Source: Anomaloglossus baeobatrachus
Taxonomy: Eukaryota; Chordata; Amphibia; Anura; Aromobatidae
DNA length: 64,000 bases
NCBI RefSeq assembly: GCF_048569485.1
Contig: NC_134359.1
Location: 150,434,933-150,498,932, forward strand
Direction of reading: 5' to 3'
Part shown: positions 24,954-34,607 of the stretch, one piece after another
Position numbering within the stretch: the stretch's first letter is position 1
How the letters are laid out: every line of letters begins with the position of its first letter
Translations under genes and position numbers: made by a program
The notes under the pieces: model-generated
Told to the model about the DNA's origin: nothing
Databases searched by the model: none
The model's input: the letters and a program-made list of their open reading frames with translations, nothing else

Positions 24954-26251
24954 TTTCTCTTGGAGTGCCGGGGATAATTTTGTATATTTGGAGTATTGAC
25001 TGTTTCCCTAGAGCACCCGCATTCATAGTGAGCCAGGTCTATACGAATTATTGGACTTTATTTTTCCTGGGCTCCTATCATCCGTGTTTTTTCCTGACCT
25101 CAATGTCTTTCAATACTTTTTCATATGCTAATGAAGAGGTGACAAGTATCCTGTCAAGGGTCACCACACCACGCACTTTTTTATCAGTTCCCACTGTATT
25201 GGTGTCACAAGTTTCCAGAGACACATTACCTCCCGCACACCATTTCATGCTGTTTGACAGGTAGTGAATGGAGTATAACCAATTTTAGAGACACGTCTCT
25301 CTATTCACTGATGTGTTCATTCGAGAATTTCTCCATTAGGTCCTCTGCTCACTAACAAGATTGGCATGGCATCTATACAGTAGCCAATTATTGGACAGGT
25401 ACCTTGTCTTAACTTCTCATATACACTTATCTTTACCTTCAGCCTGATCGCACCATCTTTTCCTTTCTCCTTCCCCCCCTCCCCCAACCCAACCCTTCCC
25501 CCTCCCCATTCCCCCCCCCCCCCTTCTTTTCCCTTCTCCCTCCTTCTTCTACTCCTCTTCTCCGTTCATGCTTTACTCACTTACTTTATTTCGCTCTCTT
25601 TTTTCTACAACCAGTCACGACATACGACTTTCTACCCCGGTGGAATACCACTACATGATTACCCCATAGACTATTGACTGGCTGATCCCGATTGTCTATT
25701 ATTCAGTCACAGGTATTCACATATTACTTATTCACCGATCACAGTCAAGAATCACTGCATAGGTTTCCTTTGTTATTGATTCTTTCTTTCACCTAGCGCT
25801 CATACGCACCTGATAAGTTCCTCTTCATATGAGTGGTGACTCGTATTGCTCCCTCCCTCGAGTAGTATGCACATACTGATTTCTCTGCTTCATAGGTACG
25901 TCTACCTGTTAGTCTCTTCTGATACTTACATGATAAGTTTCCAGTTGGTAAACAATTACTTCGGATGTTGTTCTTTCTTCTTGGGTGTATACAGATGTTA
26001 TTATCTTATATATATCTTTGACTCTGTACCTTACCATTGTAACGTATACTCCTTTTGTGTACAATGTATATAAATAACCGGAGCTGTGTCTCCTGGTAAT
26101 TTTTCTCCTGTATTATGTATTAATTTCTGTTTTTTTATGTTCTCTTTTTATAGTCTGATTAATTCTCTTGATAAAGGTCAAGGTATGACCGAAACGTCGA
26201 GATAAGACTATTCACAATAAAAAACATCAAAAATACCCAGACATTGTTTCT
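24954..26251 (+). repeat. Shortened direct copy of the Penelope unit
   Basis: Starts with the unit head (CTTGGAGTGCCGGGG) and the first part of ORF1 to about 25197 (GTTCCCACTG). It then jumps to a position matching 30491 (TATTGGTGTCACAAG) and runs to the end of the 3' region. About 5.3 kb of the unit is missing, including the rest of ORF1 and all of ORF2. The frame MSFNTFSYANEEVTS is a truncated ORF1. It sits head-to-tail with the full unit. Confidence 0.85.
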
Positions 26252-26402
26252 TTTTTCTCTTGGAGTGCCGGGGATAATTTTGTATATTTGGAGTATTGAC
26301 TGTTTCCCTAGAGCACCCGCATTCATAGTGAGCCAGGTCTATACGAATTATTGGACTTTATTTTTCCTGGGCTCCTATCATCCGTGTTTTTTCCTGACCT
26401 CA

Positions 26403-27122
26403 ATGTCTTTCAATACTTTTTCATATGCTAATGAAGAGGTGACAAGTATCCTGTCAAGGGTCACCACACCACGCACTTTTTTATCAGTTCCCACTGAAGA
26501 GATTCGTACCCGCGACTATGAAAAGGAGCTAAAGAGATACACAGCTTTGGACTTACATTGCGCTACATTAGCTGAGTACCATAAAGTTCAGCGAATCCCG
26601 CGAGGCCTCAGAGTACCCCTTCGTCCTACCTTATTTTCGGATAACCCCGAATACTGTACAAAGTACGAAAGTATTTTAAACAAATGTTCGATGGACGTGA
26701 TCATATTGACCATTGAGTTTCTCCAGAAAGAGATAAGCGAATTGGAACCCAAAATCAAATCCATCGAAGACCAATTCTCTAACACCTTACCAAGTGCCGA
26801 GTGGGACAGACTGAGACAGAAAACCAGAGAATCGATCGACACCTTCCAGAAAAATTTACAGGAGCGTAAAAGGACGAAATTCATCAGGGATCAAGAGGAT
26901 TATCTTAAAGATCGTGTCTATAGGTGGCGCTCACAGGACACTAATCCCCCCTATCGCCCTAGCGTCCACAGATTCTCGGCCTCCTCTGGTTCTGATAGTG
27001 ACTCTTACCCCACGTCATCCAATCATTTTTTAGGGGCCAGATACACCCCAGGAGAAAAACGAGGAGGAGCCAGAGGAAGACCAGGTCATGTTCCTCGTAT
27101 GCAGACCAGATCACAGGTATGA
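26403..27122 (+). CDS. Penelope-like ORF1 protein, 239 aa, coiled-coil
   Basis: Open frame of the full unit. The frame is open upstream to 26244, but I prefer the ATG at 26403 (MSFNTFSYANEE) because the upstream part is the non-coding unit head, which also occurs elsewhere. Visible: a charged middle with heptad-like leucines (LQKEISELEPKIKSIEDQF, about residues 115-135), then a strongly charged stretch (ERKRTKFIRDQEDYLKD), then a serine/arginine-rich tail. No enzyme motif. It ends in an ATGA overlap with ORF2, suggesting coupled translation or reinitiation. ORF1 proteins of retroelements often bind RNA; that role is inferred. No stop or frameshift seen. Confidence 0.7.
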   Translation: MSFNTFSYANEEVTSILSRVTTPRTFLSVPTEEIRTRDYEKELKRYTALDLHCATLAEYHKVQRIPRGLRVPLRPTLFSDNPEYCTKYESILNKCSMDVIILTIEFLQKEISELEPKIKSIEDQFSNTLPSAEWDRLRQKTRESIDTFQKNLQERKRTKFIRDQEDYLKDRVYRWRSQDTNPPYRPSVHRFSASSGSDSDSYPTSSNHFLGARYTPGEKRGGARGRPGHVPRMQTRSQV

Positions 27123-29401
27123 CCACTGCAAATGACAATATTGTTGATAACTTGGTATTTAACATTTCGTCATATAACCTTTCACCCATTGAGTCACAGG
27201 TGTTGCAAAGGGGTCTCTCGTTTTGTCCCACTCCCAAGTTCAATCCCTTCAGGATGGACCAGGAGATGAGACGCTTTTTCAGGAACCTTCGTCTCAAGGC
27301 CCATTTTGCCTCCTCAGAGGGGGATACTACCCCTGAGGACGTAGGTTCGGGCTCTGGCACTTTTAGTCTCCGGGATCTTAAACTCAGTCTCACGAGTACC
27401 TTTCATCCCCCCAGGTCCTATCATCCCGTTGAGACTTACATTTCTCTGGTTTCCAATGATATGAATAAGATTTTACAGGACATAGATAGGGGCCTATACA
27501 AGATCAGACACAACTATACCCCTGAAGAAGATACAGCCATCAGGGAACTCCAGAATAACAAAAGTATAATTATTAAGCCAGCCGATAAAGGGGGATCCAT
27601 TGTCATTCTGGACAAAACATATTATCTCTCTGAGATTTATAGACAACTACGTGACAATTCCACTTATTTGCCCGTCCCTCGAGACCCCACTCCTCAAATA
27701 CGCGAACGGATCAGGGATACTGTTGACTACCACTTATCACAAGGCACGATTGACAAGAAATTGGCTGAGTATCTCATTAAATCTAACCCCGTAACACCCG
27801 TCTTTTATGTTCTACCCAAGATCCATAAAAATCTTCAGCAACCTCCCGGACGACCTATCGTAGCCTCCACTGAATCTATCCTTTCGCCATTGGCCATCTC
27901 CCTGGATAAGATTCTCACACCACTAATTCCTGTGATTCCGTCATACCTAAAGGACACGTCTGACTTTCTGTCTCATATCAGATCTTTCACCTCTCTTCCT
28001 CCCGATTGTCTTCTCGTGACCTTTGATGTAGACAGTCTCTACACAAGTATAGCACACAGCGATGGCATCCAAGCCGTCAACTGGTTCTTGGAACTTTATG
28101 GGTCACTGTCCCCTCTACAGCATTCTTTCTGTCTTGATCTCCTGCAATTGGTATTGGGCAATAATTTTTTCCTCTTCGAAGATCAGTTTTATATGCAGCA
28201 ACGGGGCACAGCGATGGGTTCTAACGTAGCGCCTCCGTACGCAAATATCTACATGGCGCATTTTGAAGACACATTTGTGTACAGCCATTCGCTGTGGAAA
28301 CAACATGCCATTGGATGGAGGAGATATATTGATGACATTTTTGTCATATGGCACGGTGATTCCTTATCCCTGGATACCTTTCACCAATATATCTCCTCCG
28401 CCCGTCCGGGTCTCACTTTTACAGTACACAGTGATCCCTTCCAGATTAACTTTCTGGACACCCTTGTCATTCTATCCCCTGAAGGGACTATCACGACTGA
28501 TTTATACGTCAAACCCACCGACAAGAACAGCCTTCTGCTGTACTCCAGTTGCCACCCTCCACACATTAAAAAGTCATTGCCCATTTCACAGCATAAGAGA
28601 GTGGAAAGGATCGTTTCTGATCCTCAAACACAAGCAACAAGGTTTCGTGAGATGGGTGATAAATTCCTCTCACGAGGCTACCCTTCTTCCGTGGCATTCA
28701 ATCGCTCTACCCGTGCCCGCAATGATGATGTCATTTCACCACGGATGCATTGTGTCCAGACATACCACCCTTTTTCGCCACTTTTTAAGGAGGTCATTAC
28801 AAGACATTGGCCAGTACTACAGAAGGCTTACCCCTCTATAAAAGAGTTCGGGATGTTCCCTATCTTTTGTCACAAACGAGCGAGGAACCTGAGGGATAGT
28901 CTGATCCGAGCCGACATAGGGTCATCAATCTCACCACGACAGACTTTCTTGGGACCACCCAAAACAGGTAACTTCCCATGCTTACACTGTCTCCAATGCA
29001 ATAATTTGACCAAGGGTAACAAGTTCACACATCCCCATACTGGAAAAAACTTCACTATCAGAGGGTATCACACCTGTGAGTCTTCCTATGTGATATACCT
29101 GATCAAGTGTCCCTGCGGTCTCGGGTATGTTGGGGAGACTACCCAACATATCCGAGATCGCATCAGTAAACACAAATCAACGATCAGATGTAAGCAACTT
29201 TTACTACCCATCCCCCATCATTTTGACACTTTCCATCATACAGTAGCTCAATTGAGGTTTCAGGTCATTGAGCATGTTCCACTATTACGTAGGGGTGGCG
29301 ATAGGGTCCGTAGATTAAAAGAAACAGAAGCATATTGGATTTTCACGTTGGGTACCCTGGAACCCCGAGGACTGAACCGAGAATATGAGGTCCATCTCTG
29401 A
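27119..29401 (+). CDS. Penelope-like ORF2: reverse transcriptase with C-terminal GIY-YIG endonuclease, 760 aa
   Basis: Enzyme that would copy the element's RNA at a nicked target. An N-terminal region carries NKSIIIKPADKGGSIVILD (about residues 148-166). The RT core follows: YVLPKIHKNL...PPGRPIVAS, then TFDVDSLYTSI (catalytic aspartates), the QRGTAMGSNVAPPYAN segment, and YIDDIFVIW near residue 403. A cysteine cluster CLHCLQC is near 620, then the GIY-YIG domain VIYLIKCPCGLGYVGET near 658, with arginine in the following helix (IRDRISKHK) and a glutamate in ETEAYWI near 737. Length and domain order suit Penelope-like elements with a C-terminal nuclease. The frame is uninterrupted, so this copy may be coding-competent. 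It shares an ATGA overlap with ORF1. Confidence 0.9.
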   Translation: MTTANDNIVDNLVFNISSYNLSPIESQVLQRGLSFCPTPKFNPFRMDQEMRRFFRNLRLKAHFASSEGDTTPEDVGSGSGTFSLRDLKLSLTSTFHPPRSYHPVETYISLVSNDMNKILQDIDRGLYKIRHNYTPEEDTAIRELQNNKSIIIKPADKGGSIVILDKTYYLSEIYRQLRDNSTYLPVPRDPTPQIRERIRDTVDYHLSQGTIDKKLAEYLIKSNPVTPVFYVLPKIHKNLQQPPGRPIVASTESILSPLAISLDKILTPLIPVIPSYLKDTSDFLSHIRSFTSLPPDCLLVTFDVDSLYTSIAHSDGIQAVNWFLELYGSLSPLQHSFCLDLLQLVLGNNFFLFEDQFYMQQRGTAMGSNVAPPYANIYMAHFEDTFVYSHSLWKQHAIGWRRYIDDIFVIWHGDSLSLDTFHQYISSARPGLTFTVHSDPFQINFLDTLVILSPEGTITTDLYVKPTDKNSLLLYSSCHPPHIKKSLPISQHKRVERIVSDPQTQATRFREMGDKFLSRGYPSSVAFNRSTRARNDDVISPRMHCVQTYHPFSPLFKEVITRHWPVLQKAYPSIKEFGMFPIFCHKRARNLRDSLIRADIGSSISPRQTFLGPPKTGNFPCLHCLQCNNLTKGNKFTHPHTGKNFTIRGYHTCESSYVIYLIKCPCGLGYVGETTQHIRDRISKHKSTIRCKQLLLPIPHHFDTFHHTVAQLRFQVIEHVPLLRRGGDRVRRLKETEAYWIFTLGTLEPRGLNREYEVHL

Positions 29402-31582
29402 CATGCTCAGGTCCTACTTGTGGTCTCCGTAGACTCCTTTTAGATAAACCTCTTTTCCCATTTTTATGACTGTGATTTTTATGTCTCTGATTAGTTATGT
29501 AATTTATCAATATCACTTTACGAGAGTGACTTTAGATACAGATCTATGGTAATTGTAAGGTACCTGTTGTTTTGTGAATTCCTTACATTCTTATGTTTTC
29601 CAGGTTTTAATTCTTTCCTGTCATATGCCTACTAATTTATTTTTCTCCCCCTTTTTTAGGCTCTCTTCACTACGTGATTTCCACACATCACCGGTTCACC
29701 CCTGTGCTTTTAGTGGTCACATGTGAGGCACTCACTCCCTCACATCACGGAGGTCTGTATGCCACTTCTCACTGTATTTCACGTGACTCACAACACCTAA
29801 TAGTCCTCTATGTAAACCTAGTGCTGCAGTACCAACCTTCACCACTACCGTTCCTATGCGCAGCAAGTCAGCTCCACCTGGAGCCGATCTCCTCATCACC
29901 ACCTGCATTTAAGACGGCTCAGTTACACAGACCAACTCAGTAGCCAGCCACCATTCCCCCTGGACACAAGCCTGTATCATCTCATACACCAGGTATCAGT
30001 AAGAGCTTTTACTTTCATTTTTGTGACCGTTAATCTATGTTCTTTAACAGGTTCTCTTTATTCTCCATAGGTCTTTGACCTTTTTCCAAGTTACCACTTT
30101 TGAGCATAGCCCTGGCATAGGACACTGTTACCATATAGGCTGTTTCACTTTTGAGGTATTGTTATGCTATTTATCAGTTTTGTCCATGGTCTGGTGATTT
30201 ATCAGTACACCATTGCATTAACCTCTGTCTATTTATGTCACTAGTCCGCAGCATAGGTGTAATACCGACACTGTCATGACAATTTCACCTACTCCACTAC
30301 TCCTTTAAGAAGGTCTCCTATACGACCTTATTTCATGGCTGCTCATAGATTGTGAGTAATATTAGTCATGTTGATGGAGGTTACTCACCTCATTGGATGT
30401 TATACAGTTTGTGGATTTTTTCTCATGAGATCTTTCTATTTTTAGAACATTAACCTGTGGCATTGTGGGCTATAGGTCTTATAGCTAATGTATTGGTGTC
30501 ACAAGTTTCCAGAGACACATTACCTCCCGCACACCATTTCATGCTGTTTGACAGGTAGTGAATGGAGTATAACCAATTTTAGAGACACGTCTCTCTATTC
30601 ACTGATGTGTTCATTCGAGAATTTCTCCATTAGGTCCTCTGCTCACTAACAAGATTGGCATGGCATCTATACAGTAGCCAATTATTGGACAGGTACCTTG
30701 TCTTAACTTCTCATATACACTTATCTTTACCTTCAGCCTGATCTCACCATCTTTTCCTTTCTCCTTCCCCCCCTCCCCCAACCCAACCCTTCCCCCTCCC
30801 CATTCCCCCCCCCCCCTTCTTTTCCCTTCTCCCTCCTTCTTCTACTCCTCTTCTCCGTTCATGCTTTACTCACTTACTTTATTTCGCTCTCTTTTTTCTA
30901 CAACCAGTCACGACATACGACTTTCTACCCCGGTGGAATACCACTACATGATTACTCCATAGACTATTGACTGGCTGATCCCGATTGTCTATTATTCAGT
31001 CACAGGTATTCACATATTACTTATTCACCGATCACAGTCAAGAATCACTGCATAGGTTTCCTTTGTTAATGATTCTTTCTTTCACCTAGCGCTCATACGC
31101 ACCTGATAAGTTCCTCTTCATATGAGTGGTGACTCGTATTGCTCCCTCCCTCGAGTAGTATGCACATACTGATTTCTCTGCTTCATAGGTACGTCTACCT
31201 GTTAGTCTCTTCTGATACTTACATGATAAGTTTCCAGTTGGTAAACAATAACTTCGGATGTTGTTCTTTCTTCTTGGGTGTATACAGATGTTATTATCTT
31301 ATATATATCTTTGACTCTGTACCTTACCATTGTAACGTATACTCCTTTTGTGTACAATGTATATAAATAACCGGAGCTGTGTCTCCTGGTAATTTTTCTC
31401 CTGTATTATGTATTAATTTCTGTTTTTTTATGTTCTCTTTTTATAGTCTGATTAATTCTCTTGATAAAGGTCAAGGTATGACCGAAACGTCGAGATAAGA
31501 CTATTCACAATAAAAAACATCAAAAATACCCAGACATTGTTTCTTTTTTCTCTTGGAGTGCCGGGGATAATTTTGTATATTT
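29402..31582 (+). repeat. 3' non-coding region of the full Penelope unit
   Basis: About 2.2 kb after ORF2. It includes the C-rich tract (30766-30816), TATATAAATAACCGG (31359-31373), a hammerhead-like motif (31461-31495) and the unit junction CTTGGAGTGCCGGGGATAATTTTG just before the target duplication. It is nearly identical to the inverted copy at 22756-24953 and, in its last kilobase, to 25197-26251. No conserved protein. Confidence 0.85.
31461..31495 (+). ncRNA. Hammerhead-ribozyme-like motif (degenerate), Penelope 3' region
   Basis: TTGATAA, a helix GGTC / GACC with loop AAGGTAT, then GAAACGTCG. The layout matches the hammerhead core CUGANGA, helix II, GAAA. Two core bases differ (first C to T and the G of NGA to A), so cleavage is doubtful. 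The same motif is at 26168-26202 (+) and 22906-22938 (-). Penelope-like elements are known to carry hammerhead motifs in their repeated ends. Helices I and III were not resolved. Confidence 0.4.
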
Positions 31583-34457
31583 CACGCTGTGTTTGTGGCA
31601 TAGAGGTGCTAACCGTTCTTTCTTCCTCTGACATCTCCCCCCAACCTATTTCAACTGAAATTTGACCAAGGTCTCCCTCATCCGCTGAGTCTTCCATGTC
31701 CATGGACAGTTCGTCTTCCATTTCTTCATGTTCTCCTGCACCTTCCTCAACATTTCGCCTGCTACCATGCGCCCTTGTTGATCCCTGTCCCCCATGGTCC
31801 CATGCCTGCCGCGTTGGTGATGATGAACATCTGGACCTTGGTGATGTTGTTGTGTCTTGCGCATATGAATCCTCCTGTGGTTCCTCCCCTTCCTGTTGTC
31901 CCACCCCCTGACTCCGAATAGTGTTTAGCGTGTGCTCCAGCATGTAAATGACTGTAATTGTCATGCTGATAATGGCATTGTCAGCGCTAAACATATTCGT
32001 CGCCATGTTGAAACTGTGCAGAAGGGTGCATAGGTCATTGATCTGAGACCACTCCATCAGGGTGATCTGCCCCACCTCTGCATCTCGTTGGCCCAGGCTA
32101 TACGTCATGACGTATTGCACCAGGGCTCGGCGGTGCTGCCACATTCGCTGTAACATGTGAAGAGTTGAATTCCAGCGTGTCGCCACATCGCATTTTAGGC
32201 GATGAACCGGCAGGCCGAAAGACTTCTGGAGTGATGCAAGTCGCTCAGCTGCGGCGGTTGAACGGCGGAAGAGAGCAGACAGTTTTCGTGCCCTGGTCAG
32301 AAGGCCATCTAAGCCGGGATAGTGTGTTAAAAATTGCTGGACAACAAGGTTCAACACGTGAGCCATGCAAGGCACGTGTGTCACCTTGCCCAGGCAAAGA
32401 GCCGCACCCAGGTTTGCAGCATTGTCGCACACGGCCTTACCAGGCTGCAGGTTGAGTGGAGACAACCGTTTATTAAACTTAGTCTCCAGAGCTGCCCACA
32501 ACTCAGTCGCTGTGTGACTCCTATTTCCAAGACATGTCAAGCTAAAGACCGCCTGATGCCGTTGCGCTCTGCTGCCAGCATAGTAATGAGGGGTGCGTGA
32601 TTCCTTCTGCGCAGTGAGAACGCTGGTGGCCTGACCAGGCAGGCTTGGGGAGGAGGTAGAGGACCCAGATGAGGTGGAGGAGGCAGAAGCAGTGGCGGAA
32701 CTTGGACAGACAGAGGATTGACACACAAGTCGTGGGGACGGCAAGACTTGTGCAGCAGACCCTTCACCATCTATCACCATAGTTACCCAGTGCCCCGTCA
32801 GCGACATGTAACGTCCCTGTCCATGCTTACTGGTCCAAGTATCGGTGGTGAAATGCACCCGTTCACACACAGAGTTTCTCAAGGAAGCGGTGATGTTGTG
32901 TGCGACATACTGGTGTAGCGCGGGCACACCTTTCTTAGAGAAGTAGTGGCGACTGGGCAACCTCTTAGCTTTGTCATGGGTCGCAGGAAATGGCCTTTTA
33001 TTTGTCCACATCTGAGGGACAGAGATCTGGCTGCTGTGCGTAGACGGTGTTGAGTAGGGTGTCCCTGGAAAAATGCAGGTTTGTGAGGAAAGTGCAGGCG
33101 GAGACATGATGTTGCCATCATCCAACGTTGGTGCTATCGATGTCTGAGAGAGCTGTACACACGTACTTGTTTCCCCTTCCAAACCAACTGATGACCTACC
33201 AAGCAAACTGCCTGTTGCGGTTACAATGGTGGAAGTTGTGCGTGGAAAACCAGGTGTGACAGCTGTCCCCACAGTCCTAGAAGATGAAGAGCGCGCGGAT
33301 GCACTGGAAGGGGCAGGCGGTGGATGGTTTGCTCCGCTAGGCCGCATTGCAGCACGGTGAGCTTCCCACCGGGACATATGAAATTTATTCATGTGACGAT
33401 TCATGGAAGAAGTTGTCAAACTGCTGAGGTTTTGACCTCTACTAAGAGAACTATGACAAATTTTACAGATCACATAATTTGGGCGATCTTTTGCTATGTC
33501 AAAAAAGGACCAGGCTAGGCAAGGCTTAGAGGGCATGCGACCTGCTGAGCCCCCCCGACTAGTGCTCAGAGTCAGAGTGGTGGCTGAGGATGCAGTTGTA
33601 GAAGTGCTACCAGTGCTCCGACTCTGTCCAGGAAGGCGCAAGGTAACTTCATCGTCGGTTGCATCCTCCTCCACCGCCTCTGTTGACCTCCTCGAGTGCC
33701 TGACTGTGGGTTGACAGTAGGTGGGATCTAGAACTTCCTTATCAATTGTTGTGTTTGCACTCCCCTCACCCTCAGACCGAGCCTCTTCTTGCCCTGACCG
33801 AATATTTAAGTTATCATCCCAATCTGGTATCTGTGTCTCATCGTCATCAGTATGTTCCTCATTGTCTATAACAACAGGTGTTTCAGTTTGTGAAAAAGGG
33901 TCAACATTATGCTCAGAAACTTGGTCCTCACGGCCTGAATCTGAGTTACAAAAGTTCTGGGCATCACTGCAGACCATTTCCTGGTCTGTACTCACTGTAG
34001 CTTGGGAGCAGACTTCTGATTCTCAGGCTATAGTGTGACTGAACAGCTCTGCAGACTCAGCCATCTCAGTTCCACCATACTGTGCAGGGCGGATGGAGAC
34101 TTCAGAGCTGGGAGAATGCAAGTGTGATTGGGCTGACAACTCAGAGGACTGGTGTTTTTTGGATGCGGTAGTTGAGGTGGCGGAGAGGGCACTTGTTGGA
34201 CCACTTGAGATCCATTCAAGCATTTTCCTTTTTTGGCCATCATCTACCTTTGTTCCTGTTGTTGCTGTCCGTAAAAAAGGGAGCACATCGGATTGTCCAC
34301 GGTAAGTAGTAGACATCTTACTTTTGCTGGAAGATGGTCTATCTTCAGCAGATGTTAATGGAGCTTTGCCACCTTCCCCACGGACAAACCCTTTTTTTCC
34401 TTTTCCAACACGCCTCTTCCCCTTTCCACCAGCATCTGTCATTTTGCCACTCATTTT
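31583..34457 (-). pseudogene. hAT transposase, copy 2, nearly open but truncated
   Basis: Start MSGKMTDAGGKGKRR at 34457. The frame carries one stop near 34036 (TGA where copy 1 has TGG) and then stays open for the rest of the segment. Domains: basic N-terminus, acidic stretch, intact BED finger (CKIC...H...H near 33360-33490), catalytic region FTTDTWTSKHGQGRY near 32840, AVCDNAANLGAAL and CMAHVLNLVVQ near 32340-32430, then the helical middle to 31583. Compared with copy 1 it lacks 37 codons between AKRL and PSRHYF (near 32960). The Penelope insertion removes the C-terminus; the next 79 bp are at 22677-22755. It preserves residues lost in copy 1, including the first BED cysteine. Confidence 0.85.
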
Positions 34458-34607
34458 GATTGCGACAAGATTGTGCACTTAAAATGTGGTAGTAAAAATT
34501 GAGAGGTGGTGTAGATTGCAGCGGTGGTCTAGCTTTATTAACAGCAGAATAAACAACAATATTTATCCCTGACAATGCAACTACGGCCCTTAAACTGGCA
34601 GCATAGT
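34458..34607 (-). other. hAT copy 2 leader between transposase start and satellite array
   Basis: Counterpart of 16075-16227, with the same junction to the satellite (reverse complement: CTAGCAAAC then TATGCTGCCAG). No gene of its own. Confidence 0.6.

Larger units (their letters stand above)
22756..31582 (+). mobile_element. Penelope-like retroelement, Neptune-like, 8.8 kb complex
   Basis: A retroelement with reverse transcriptase and GIY-YIG nuclease, inserted in hAT copy 2 with a 14-bp target duplication. Order: an inverted terminal unit (22756-24953), a shortened direct copy (24954-26251), a full unit with two overlapping open frames (ORF1 26403-27122, ORF2 27119-29401), and a 3' region (29402-31582). 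The three copies of the non-coding region differ at few sites by eye, so insertion was recent. Direct partial copies with an inverted fragment at one edge are typical of Penelope-like elements. The Neptune assignment rests on a CxxCxxC motif ahead of a GIY-YIG domain of VIYLIKCPCGLGYVGET type. Confidence 0.85.

Noticed and set aside
28115-29173. Minus-strand frames opposite the Penelope ORF2
   Set aside because: Shadows of the RT gene with no domain support.
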